Source: Elysia crispata (lineage: Eukaryota > Mollusca > Gastropoda > Plakobranchidae). From it: a stretch of 64,000 nt of DNA. The translations under genes were made by a program, and so were the position numbers. The notes under the pieces were generated by a model. The model made no database searches. It had not been told where the DNA came from and worked only from the letters and a program-made list of their open reading frames with translations. The stretch spans positions 457,501 through 521,500 of the forward strand of contig JAWDGP010002692.1 of the NCBI GenBank assembly GCA_033675545.1, given 5' to 3'. Positions 31,421 to 41,773 of the stretch are shown here, one piece after another. How positions within the stretch are numbered: the stretch's first letter is position 1; every line of letters begins with the position of its first letter.

Positions 31421-31800
31421 TTTTCTCTTGAATGAATCAAATTATGGAAAAGTCTCCACCTATCTTCTGCTCCAACACTGATGAGTTCTAAAAAGAAGGC
31501 ATATTCTCTTGAATATGTCTGTGGATGAACCAAGTAAGGACAAAGTTTCCTACTATGTTCTGCTCCACACTGATGAGTTCCAAATAGAACGATACATATT
31601 CTCTTGAATAAACCAAATTATGGAAAAGTCTCCTCTGGAATATGTCTATGGATGAACCTCTTAAGGAAAAAGTGTCCTACTATGTTCTGCTCCACACTGA
31701 AGAGTTCCAAATAGAACGAAACATTTTTTCTTGAATTAGTCTCTGGGTGAACCTCTTATGGGAAAAGAATCGTACTATTTTTTTCTTTACACTGAAGGAT
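31421..31800 (-). pseudogene. Degenerate C2H2 zinc-finger-like tandem repeat
   Basis: A block recurs irregularly: CTCTTGAAT near 31425, 31506, 31591 and 31729, and TGCTCCACACTGA-like near 31468, 31561 and 31688. On the - strand the best unit reads QCGAEHSRKLCPYLVHPQ then TYSREY. This matches the C2H2 finger and linker pattern (CG..FSRK..L..H...HS.E) with a Phe and a His lost. Spacing of about 81-95 bp is near the 84-bp finger period, with indels. There is no open frame. It directly follows the Helitron remnant and may be captured cargo or an independent pseudogene. Confidence 0.4.
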
Positions 31801-34470
31801 AATAAAAAAAAATATTTGACGAGCTTACGCGAAGAATCTGCCGGATATAGATGTATACCATATTAACTCAAAGTAGAAAAAGGCATAAGCTGGACTAAAA
31901 TTTTAAATTAAATTATATTGGGCTCACTTTATAGTTTCCCTTTCAAAGAGACTGTTCTATTGTATTTAACCTGTTCATATGAAAGGGTACCCCAGCTTGT
32001 AACCATTGTTTGTGTTCATTCCCTGAAGAATGAAATAATTCATTATTGTATCTGTAACTTATTTGTCAATGTTAGTCCCAATAAAACCCGCATCAATTTA
32101 ATTGAACAACTGAACAAAGGTCATTTTAGTTTTAAAAGTGTTAAAAGTGCTAAATTGGAATTATTTTTGTTTTCATTATTATTGTTATCCTCATCATCTA
32201 CTACTTTTATTGTTATTATTATTAATACTATTATTCTCCACCCCCTTTCTCTCTTTCTTTCTCTCATCTAAAATACAAGAAGAATAAAGATATTCTACAG
32301 TGTTATTGACTTGGATCTAGGTTGGATTAATCATCTAAATATAATGGAGCTAGGCAAAAAATGAGGATCATCTAACCGAGCATTTCTGGACCACCTAGGC
32401 ATATCAAATTATGGCAAATGTTGAAAATTATAAAAAAAAAAAGTTGAAAATTGCCTAAATATTGGAGTGGTAATATTATTTTTCACCATAAGTGTTTTAT
32501 CGAAAGTAAAAGGCAAAAATATGATTATTATTTTCTTTAAAGAAAATGGCGAATCTGGGAGTACTTGTAAGCAAAGCTGAGCAGAGATGGCTGGAATGAA
32601 ACTGAAAATACGCATAGATTGCGGGCAGCGGCAGATCTATAACCATCTGGAATAGATTTATATCTACAGGTTTTGGTGTAAGATCTAAGTAAAGAATCTA
32701 AAAAAAAGTTGCTAGATATTTACAGCAGCTAGACTCAAATCAGTAAATTAACATCTACATCTAGATAAAACTAGATTTTACTTTTGGGCTTAGAATAAGA
32801 AAAGTAGTTACAGATTTTTTAAACATTCATAATCATGAAGATCTAGGTTAAAACAACTATGCAACTAAGAATTCCCGCAAGGCAATGCTCTTTAATGCAC
32901 TTAACGCCAAAATTCATAGCTATCTAATAAGCGTTTAAAAGGGTCTAAAAACAGATTGGGAAAGTATAGAATGTGCTGATTTCCTTTATTCCAAAGGGAA
33001 TTAAGTTGTATATCTAAATTTTATGCTTGAATCAGAATTATCGTGATATCCAGATTCTAGGGAAAGATGTGGAGGCATATATTTGGTTCAAGTAACTAAG
33101 TAAAAGGAGAGATATCAAGACCATTTATAAGCCTCCTGCGCACATGCATCCCAGGCCTTGACAATTGACACCAGGTACAGTTTGTAAAACGGGGTTTTTA
33201 GCTTGTAAATACAATTATCTTTTTTAAAAATTTTCAAATTTCAACTCAGTGGATGAGTCCATAATCTTTTGTAATAAGGAAATAATTTTAATTCCCAGGG
33301 GTATGCTACATGATTTTAGAATTGAAGGGAACAAATTTTCATTAAAACCAAAAGGGAAAAAAAACGAATAAAGAAACATTTCAAGATCTTAAATCATATA
33401 ACAAAAAAAAATTATTACAATTATGAATATCATAAAATGCTAAGCAATAGACAATAGATAAAACCATGTTAAAATTGAAAGCATAAAAATAACAATAAAG
33501 AATAACATGAAAATGCTATGAGATTGACAACTTAATCACAACTACAGCAGAAGAAGAGTTTTGACAAGCTTAATTTATCGACAGCAAACAAAAAAAAAAT
33601 CACACACACACAAATCTAAGATACCTCAAAATGATTTCATTAATTCTATTACGCTGGCTTTAGATATTATATCTTTAATTGATAGCACTTATCAGAGCAA
33701 AATATATCACTAATCATTGATCCCATGCTCTGAACAGGCTATGCAGAGTGTTTTTCTTTTAAATTTCATTTGCTATAACAATGATTATATTTTCAGGTAG
33801 CTTGACTGCATCTCTTTTATTCTTACTTCTACATAGAAAGCACATGTAACTAACTTGCATAATCTACAAATATTAATTTAATCAGAATGTAAAGCTGGTA
33901 AAGAATAGAGCTATGCATTCGAAGTTGGAAAGGAAGATTATTTCATAAAGGACAAAAATAAAATTGCATTAAAACAATGATATGATTTCATCGCAAAGAG
34001 AGGATAACTTACAGGGGATGAAGCAATTTACAATTAGTTCTCATGATGTACAAGTCAGAATTTTTAAATCAAAGAATGGTCTTTGTGAATGTGGAATTGT
34101 GGAAAGTTCATCTCTTTCCTTCTATTTCAAGCCAGCTGAATCATTTTATACAACAACACTAAATCTCAATACTACTTCACAATGAGAATCTTACAAATAC
34201 ATTGTCCTACATATCAATAGGCCTATATTGATGTGACAAAATGACATGAAAGTTAAATGGACTAGGCTTGACGCATATAGTACTGACTCTCATAGCTTTG
34301 TATTATGTAAGGCAGGTTAGGAAAACTTTATTGGAACTACAGTATAATTTAAACTGTACAATTAATGTAGGATTTATTGAGCTAAGGCAGAACTGTAGAC
34401 TATGTTCTAATCTCAGTTTGGAGATAGAGCTTAAAATAAAAAAAAAAAAAAACAATGTGATCTTTCACCA

Positions 34471-34554
<84 letters not shown>

Positions 34555-35414
34555 TATGAACTGTTAGCATTAAGATTTAAAAAAAAAAAATTATCATTTA
34601 ACTCTAAGATTCTCATACAGACGTGAGAACTGAGTATCCCCATGATTAATTTATTCAACTGTCATGAAATAGTTCAAAATAACATGCATGATTCCATCAT
34701 ATAAAAACCATATTGTAAAACAAAAATATGGCAATCACAGATTACGAAAACCTAATTATTTTCCCTTACAAGAGAATGTTTGAGAAATCCTTTTTTTTTC
34801 TCCTAGTCCTAGGAAAAATGAATTTTTTTACTTGCTCAGTCCAAGGAAAGAAAGTGTCCAAAACCTATGAAAAATGAATGTCAAATCTGTTCTTACAAGT
34901 TTACAATAATAAAGAAACATTGAGTATGAATACAGTCTGATTTATGTACCTGCCCTTCCACACGATGCATATAACATAAATACTGAGGTTTTTTTTCTAC
35001 TCAAGCAGAGATTTCCATGGTAAGGTAGCAAATAAAGCAGTGACTCAAGTTGAAGGGACCTCTGATGGATAGAGTTCTAGTACACGTAAACATTGCTGGT
35101 TGGGCGGCAATTAATGATCCTCAATTCTGTTTGTGATATTATTGGTGATAGTAAAGAGAAAATATCTAACAGTATCTATGTAACACTCTAAACTATAAAG
35201 AATGGCTTTGTTTGTATAAATGTATGTATATATATGAATTCATAAACAAGTTTACAGCATCTATCAACAACACATAGGTTATTATAATATTGCTTTGTTT
35301 CCAATTGATAGACACGATTTCAATTTGCAATATTTGTAACAGTGAGGGAAACATTCATAATTTCTTAAATTATCTAATTCAGCCCAAAACATACACATGT
35401 CATGAATTAAAATT
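31801..35414. other. AT-rich 3' flank of TMEM187
   Basis: No gene recognised. The stretch is A-rich on the + strand, as expected if part of it is TMEM187 3' UTR. It carries repeated TCTAGAT-type motifs (about 32310-32850) and a (TA)n array. TTTATT (AATAAA on the - strand) at 34650-34655 is one candidate poly(A) signal. Open frames around 31918-32271 and 33982-34185 show no recognisable protein features. Confidence 0.5.
34473..34550. repeat. (TA)n microsatellite
   Basis: About 39 perfect TA units, between TMEM187 and the Helitron remnant. Confidence 0.97.
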
Positions 35415-36299
35415 TCACATATCTCTGCGTCTCCTAGGTGTATCATACAAAATGTCATTAGATTCACGCCTTTGAGACTCCTCATTCCTTCTAAAAAAAT
35501 TAGACTTTTCCTCTACACTATTGGTTGCAGCTTTCTCAAGTGTAAGATCCAAAAAAAAGTTGTTGACTAGATGAATTTGGTATATGTCACATATTTTGCT
35601 TAAGAAATGCCCAGAAATAAATTTGAAAAGTGTCGACACCTGAACCAGCCTGTGGTCGAACAACTTCAAAAAGACAAATCCTGAGCAAGAAAAAAGAGCT
35701 TGGTATAGAGTGGACAGTGTTTCTGCTGCAGGGTATTTTTTATAAGCTAAAATCCCACCTGCAACAGCACAAAACATGTGTATACCTAGAGTTATTTCAA
35801 ACCCAATCGAACAAAACAGTGTTATACCATAGCTCATGATAGATGCCATCAAAATCAGAAATGCCCGGCTTGATGACCACCCATAGATGAGATGTAAACT
35901 CCATACAAGTACAAATGCAAAAAAAGGCAGAGTGCACCACTGATCAAGGACAGCCCAAACAACATGGTGGGAGAGGATTCTCAGCAACTGCACACATCCA
36001 TAGCATGAGGCCATAATGTTGAAGATGTAGAACAGCAGACAGTCTCGGCCCTTGAACATGCCCTGCTCCATGGCTGTGTTTGCGAAGCCACACCAAAACA
36101 GGCCAAGACCAATGTATCCCAGGTTAATCACAGTGTTGAGAGGCATGATGTTGAAAAGAGGAAACCATGGCATTTCTGCATAGTGCTGAAGGCCTAACTC
36201 TAGCTCTACCTTGTCAAAGAGCCCAGAGAGAACAGTTGTAAACATAGCTGAAAATGGAACAGCTACGAGCCACATTGCACTTTCAAATGGTCCCGCCAT
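35415..36299 (-). CDS. TMEM187: Transmembrane protein 187
   Basis: Uninterrupted single coding exon of 294 aa (human TMEM187 is about 261 aa, also with the coding sequence in one exon as I recall). It is a hydrophobic multi-pass membrane protein of unknown biochemical function. Recognition rests on blocks shared with the vertebrate protein: GLFDKVELELGLQHYAEMPW near the N-terminus, an AVLDQWCTLPFFAFVLVW segment, GFEITLGIHMFCAVAG, and the C-terminal FVFLKLFDHRL then ISGHFLSKICDIYQIH. About six membrane spans are visible, with a cytosolic-looking, Arg/Glu/Ser-rich tail of about 40 residues beyond the conserved region. An acceptor-like TTTTTTACAAG on the - strand about 45 bases upstream of the ATG suggests a non-coding first exon further right. 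It converges with SLC26 and diverges from HCFC1. Bases 36192-36219 recur exactly inside the transposon at 38705-38732. Confidence 0.93.
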   Translation of the reverse strand: MAGPFESAMWLVAVPFSAMFTTVLSGLFDKVELELGLQHYAEMPWFPLFNIMPLNTVINLGYIGLGLFWCGFANTAMEQGMFKGRDCLLFYIFNIMASCYGCVQLLRILSHHVVWAVLDQWCTLPFFAFVLVWSLHLIYGWSSSRAFLILMASIMSYGITLFCSIGFEITLGIHMFCAVAGGILAYKKYPAAETLSTLYQALFSCSGFVFLKLFDHRLVQVSTLFKFISGHFLSKICDIYQIHLVNNFFLDLTLEKAATNSVEEKSNFFRRNEESQRRESNDILYDTPRRRRDM

Positions 36300-37705
36300 A
36301 GTTGACTATTACTGAGGCTTTGATATTTCACTTTATAACATACAATTTCTTGTAAAAAATACAACTTCAGTTGAAGCCCAAGGTTACATCACAGTTCTAA
36401 AACAAAGCACAAGATAAAGCTCCTCATCCGAACTGGAGATCCACTACTGCACAATTTCTGTGGATATACAAATAAAACTAACAAACAACAGCAAATAATC
36501 TCTATCTATATGTCTGTCTGTTTGCCTGTCTGTCTCTCTAGTAGTGATAAGGAAATAACTACATTAACATTTTTATAATTCACAGAATCAAGAACAGGTT
36601 ACAAGACTAACAGAGACATTAAAGGAAAAGGAAACTGTTTCAACTAAATAAGGCTTTGGTTGAGCTGGCTAGATTATATACTGCAAGAAAGTAAATTGGA
36701 ACAAAATACGCACTGTGGTATTTTTATCCAATACTGCTATGTCTCCATGTTTCCATTTACAGCAAGGAAGCAGTCCCTTAATTTAAGAGTTTAGTTAGCT
36801 AATTCTATAAAATTTCAATATATTACTAGACCTTTTAAAACGCTCTTCATCAGTTGGGCTTAAATTAAGTCCCACAAAGCAGTGCATCTCTGAGTACTTT
36901 TTTTATTTTACCTAAATCACTGTTAAATGAGCATTTAAGAGCATTTTTTTTAAGATTAGATTGGTAAAGTTGAGAAGCAATGGTTTTTCACAACAAGAAA
37001 CAAAGGGCTTTTAACATTGACACATCAAGTATTGCTGTGGATTGGTGGCTGGATAGGAAAACATTACTCACCCTGTGTAAAGTTTCCAACAAAGCCAACT
37101 GTGAAATTGATTGAAAAATACTAGCCTTATAGTTTCATTGTAAAAAATCAATCCATAGTCTCTTCAATAAAAAAAAAAACGTTTGTCAGAAAAACATTAA
37201 GGACTGCTGTGTCTTTACACCCATACAGTGATTCCAACACAAAATAGAATTTGCCATACATGATAAGGAAAGTAAAACATTCTCATTAATTATTCGTTCT
37301 TTTTTTGTCAATAAAAGGGTTCAAGTATGATCCTTCCATCTGGTTAAATTTAACCCATATGACTGTTGCATCATGAAATGCATACACAATAGAATTGTTT
37401 GGTCTCTTTATGTTTATCACAGGAAATATCAAAATAAAATGGAATGCCTTATAAGAGAAAAAATTATAAAATTTTAACCTCATTAACTTTTTAGTTTACA
37501 GTAGGCCTACTTGTGTATTTTCATAAATTTTGCATTAAGGAGATAGTATTGTCCACGGTCAAATTCATAAAAAGATTATTTATATGACTTGTGGAACTGA
37601 AAAGTGAGTTATTTCCACATAGATTTGTAGTTTTTATGCTTCTGAAATTTGAAGCTAAATTCCGATCACTACAGCAAAAACTTCCCCTACAAGTACAACC
37701 CACGG
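36300..37705. other. TMEM187 5' flank or intron, no gene seen
   Basis: AT-rich, non-repetitive DNA between the TMEM187 start codon and the left end of the transposon. A short CTGT-rich patch lies at about 36510-36540. If TMEM187 has a non-coding first exon near HCFC1, this is part of its intron. Confidence 0.5.
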
Positions 37706-37729
37706 CATAGAATTTTTCCCAAATTCTGG
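37706..37729 (+). repeat. Left terminal inverted repeat
   Basis: Matches the reverse complement of 41752-41773 at about 20 positions with two single-base gaps. It is followed inward by a CpG-rich block, as at the other end. Confidence 0.55.
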
Positions 37730-38288
37730 CATTTTAGTTGCCAGCGGCGAGCCAGAACGGCCGAGCGAACCGACTAACTTAGGAGATTAAAGTCTAGCTA
37801 CCGCCGACCTCACCTGCGGTAATCCATCACTGTTTTGACAGGCGCTTGTAATGTGATACCTGTGCACTGGACATGCCGGCTAGTGCAATGGGAGGGATTG
37901 AGAACAAAACTAAAATTGTCTGCTTTAAACCACACTGCATCCAAACTACTCGGAGTATCAGCACCTTTTGTACATTCATTTTTAACGTCAGACCTTTACC
38001 AAAAAGACGGTGAATATTTGGTGTTTGTATTAAAATTCCTGTGAGTTTTATAAACAAGTGAAGATTGCTATCTAAAATTTGCATTTATCAATATTAATTT
38101 CTATATCAATGTGCAATTGATGTAAAACAAAAAAAATGGCCCGGGCAATTTTTTTATAAATGATATCAAATTTATTTGCAGAAAATGTTCTTTAAAGTCA
38201 TATAAAACTTAGGACCATTACAATACGCTTTTGGTGTTAAATATTGTGTTTTAATCTTGCTTTAATTCCTGATACAGGTTTACTAATT

Positions 38289-41107
38289 ATGGAACACTCT
38301 TTAGAAACCCACATGCTTTCCCTAAATGCACTATGCCGTATCTGTGGAAACATTTGTGTTTCAAAGAAACAGAAAAAGAACTATAATCATGCTCGCAAAT
38401 GTTCTGATTTTGCAGCAGACATTTTATTGATTTGCGGACTTGATATATCAAAAGAAAAAGACGATATGTTTTCAAAATATCTGTGCGTGAAGTGTTCTGC
38501 GACAATATACACAATACGAAAAAATAGAAGTCTAACTTCTATTAAAAGGACAAAGGAAACTTTTTTAAAAGCCATGGACATATGGTGTGAATTCCAGCCA
38601 ACAAGCTTGAATATGTGCAAGCTGTGCAGCCACAGACAGAGCTTGACTCGTGGATTTTTCAAGCCCACGTGTGCAACAAGCTCACCTAGTGCCACAACAC
38701 CAGAGCCTAACTCTAGCTCTACCTTGTCAAAGCAAGCACCTCGCACACCAAAAAGCCACTGCAGCCAGCCCAGTCCTCTCACAATTACCAAACAACAGAT
38801 AATCATTTTATAGAAGAGACAGTACACACAGAAATGGATAACTTAAACCAACCCAACTTCACTCAATTTGATACAGACCACACACCTTTAGATCATACCG
38901 ATAGTGTAGCATCCACCTCTGTTAATACTAACACCTCCACAATATGTCAAGCTTGTGACACAAGTATTGACACTTTTATAATTCCTATTGCAGAATCAAC
39001 ACCTATTAAGCCCACACAACCACAAACACAGGACACAGCTCAACATCCCCAATGATAAAACATGAAACAACATTTAGTCAATCACTTAGTCTTCCCAGTG
39101 ACACCCCACTATCAGCACAAGAAGAACGCCTCACAACACATTTAGTTAGGAGAAAACTTAATGCGGACCCTAAAAAACAAACCATCACTTGCAAAACAAT
39201 GGGACAGCCTTTATCATTTCACAGAGTTGTAAAGCCTAGAAAAGACACACAGATAGCCAAAACACCAACAAAAAGAAAGCGAGCATCAATTTTACAAAAA
39301 TCAGAACACACATTGCGGGACCCTCATCTAGTTCAGCAGATTCACAGTTAGATAGAGAATTAAAGAAAATACCCACAGAACGCAGACGACAAATTGTAAC
39401 AAAGGCCTCTGGTAAACAAAAGCTTAAGGTTTCGAGGCACCACACATTAGCACTTAAAGAGCAATTGGGTCTGAGCTGGAGACAAGGTAGGAAACACGGT
39501 AGCTTATTAAAGGAATTAGGTATACAGTTAGAAAAAAAAAAGTCTGTTAGGGAGCTTTCGAAAGAAATAGTGTCAGACTTTGTAAAGGTGGAGAAAAGAT
39601 TATTTGTTCGGGAGGAAATGAGTGAATATGAGGTGCCATATGGTAGGGTAGCAGATTTACCAAGATTTTTAGATAGATTGTTATATTCATATGATGAGCA
39701 GAATTTGCTAACTTGGTGTGAGGGGTCTATTCCTGAAGATGAAATTTGGATAAAAATTGCTGGGGATCATGGGAAAAATTCGCTCAAATTCACTCTTCAA
39801 ATTGCAAACACAGCCAAACCAAAATCCAAATGCACGTCATAACACTGTAGTGATAGCCATAGCAGCAGTTCAAGATACACATGATAACATAGTTAGATTT
39901 TTAGAGGGCGGGTTAGGTAATGACCTCAGTGCACTCCAGTCCCATTGTTGGAGAGACAAGACCATCAAAGTCTTTCTCAATGGTGACTATGATTTTATGT
40001 GCAAGATGTATGGCCTATCAGGCCCACAAGGCACATATCCATGCCTGTGGTGCTTGATGCCACGGCGAGACATGCACCAACCCAGTGATTAATGCCAGTC
40101 TAGATCATTGGAAACCTTGCTCGCTGACAATTCTGCTTTTCTTAGAGAAACAAGCGATAAAAGAGAAGTAGCCAAATTTCACAACGCTCTGCATGCACCA
40201 CTTTTAGAAATAGATTTAGAAAGCGTGAGCCCTCCCTACCTCCACATATTACTAGGTGTTGTTTTAAAACATCATAAGCTGTTAGAGGATAGTGCACATA
40301 GGTTAGACATGGAAATAGTTAGTGAAAATCACGAGGTCCTTACACATTTTGGGAAAAGTGTTAAACAATACGGGGCTCAGTGGTATCAGTATAAAGAATT
40401 GGAAGAAAAATTACGATTTGAGGAGGGTTGTCTAGTGTTTAGTGAAACAGAAAGTGAAATAGAAAAACACTCACAAAACATACACAAGATAGAACGCGTT
40501 CTTGATTTTCTGTCACACAGACCCCTCACTCTGAGAACAGGCCCAATTGCGACTGCATTAGACACAGTTCTTAACAAGCATAGAATTACACCACAAACAC
40601 AGTAGATCATTCATAAGGAATCACTGTCACAAATATCTTCAACATAAAGTTTACACAGATCTCACGGAAACAATTGTAAAACAAACACAAGCTCTCACAA
40701 ACAATCCATTTATCATCGATAAAGCTGAAACCATTCAAGTGACATTTAACAACCTCAATAGTGCAATCAACAAAGTACACAACGCTATATCTCACATGAA
40801 ACCAATACAGCCAAGCTCGATATCAGAAATACAAACTGCAATAGTCAACCATATGCTTACATACAGAAAAATGTTCCCACTCAAAGTTATTCCAAAGCAG
40901 CACATACTAGAGAAACACTGCATCCCACACATAAAGCAATACAAGGAAGGGCTGGGTCTGTTAGGGGAGCAGGGCACGAAAAACAGTCACCAGATGATTT
41001 CATCAATAGAAAAATATAGAGCACACGGAATTACAAACGATCTAAAGAAATTACACCACATATTAACGACACATTTACTCCAGGTCTCACCTGCTCTTCG
41101 ACACTAA
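38289..41107 (+). pseudogene. Transposase with RAG1 N-terminal-type zinc domain, frameshifted
   Basis: The start at 38289 follows an acceptor-like CCTGATACAG, so an upstream exon is possible. The first part (38289-38813) has three Cys pairs as in the RAG1 N-terminal region: CRICGN (38334), CVKC (38484) and CKLC (38616), with W and RRG-like context. A Ser/Thr/Pro-rich linker follows. The catalytic part (39352-41107) has GDHGKNSLKFTLQI (first Asp, 39765), LNGDYDFMCKMYGLSG (second Asp, 39985) followed by CLWC (40042), and GLLGEQGTKNSH (Glu, 40967). This order and context fit RAG1 D600, D708 and E962. The reading frame changes at least four times (near 38815, 39055, 39350, 39800 and again near 40600), and a TAA interrupts at 40090-40092. 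This copy is therefore inactive. Full length would be about 930 aa. Confidence 0.85.
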
Positions 41108-41751
41108 ACTGTGATACTATTTATAACATACTGTACATAGACTGCCTTTCATGTATCTTTCCCAATTGCACTTTTGTTTTCTTTAAGTGAGATATATGTT
41201 TATTCACAATTGTAATATTTATTTAAAAAATGGCGTTTACCGAGTTTTGTTCAAATTCAGTAATGAAAAATGATTCGACTGTACAAATTAAACTCCCAAC
41301 CACATATTTTTTCTATTATGGCTCTGAAACTTTGTAAGGGACAACTATAACATGTTTTTGACGTTATGTGCAAACTTCGAAAAGATTCTTGGGGCCAAAT
41401 TTTTATTTTTAATTTTTAAAAATGTTAATTCATTTTAAAAATATTGCAAATAAATAGCTCTGTTCCCGACCCTATAGCAAAAAAACTACTTAGACTATTG
41501 GTTTCGTTTTTTCTGTAAAAAAAAAAATCAAGTCTCTTTTCTGTTTTAAGTTATGTTAACATTGAAAAAACTTTTCAATTTAAGTTCTAGTGAGAGGAAA
41601 AGAAAAACCAGTATTACGGGAATATTGCATGCTCGCTCTCTCACACACGGGCTACCTGCGCTGACAGATGATTGACCTCTTCTGACCTCGGTCAGCCGGT
41701 GTCGGCCTTCGGGAACTAAAGTATCGCTCATGCGACGCCGTGAACCGCAGT

Positions 41752-41773
41752 CCAGATTTGGGAAAAAACTGTG
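41752..41773 (-). repeat. Right terminal inverted repeat
   Basis: Reads CACAGTTTTTTCCCAAAT inward on the - strand and mirrors the left end. The 12 bases immediately outside (41774-41785) also occur at 37888-37899 inside the element, which is unexplained. Confidence 0.55.

Larger units (their letters stand above)
37706..41773 (+). mobile_element. RAG1-like DNA transposon (N-RAG-TP-type), degenerate
   Basis: A ~4.07-kb element inserted between TMEM187 and HCFC1. Its ends carry imperfect terminal inverted repeats of 22-24 bp (37706-37729 and 41752-41773). Both contain the core TTTTTCCCAAAT and start CATAG/CACAG, CAC being the usual first triplet of Transib/RAG-type ends. Just inside each end lies a CpG-rich block (37740-37830 and 41635-41750) that stands out from the AT-rich surroundings. 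The interior encodes a RAG1 N-terminal-type zinc domain and a DDE transposase in the same orientation. No clean 5-bp target duplication was found (CACGG left, ATGGG right), so boundaries are probable rather than proven. N-RAG-TP is known to me from Aplysia. Confidence 0.72.

Noticed and set aside
37835..38044. Small open frame at the left of the transposon, ending at a GTGAGT donor
   Set aside because: Splicing to the acceptor at 38276-38277 would not keep the zinc-domain frame, and I see no homology. It may be a leader exon only.
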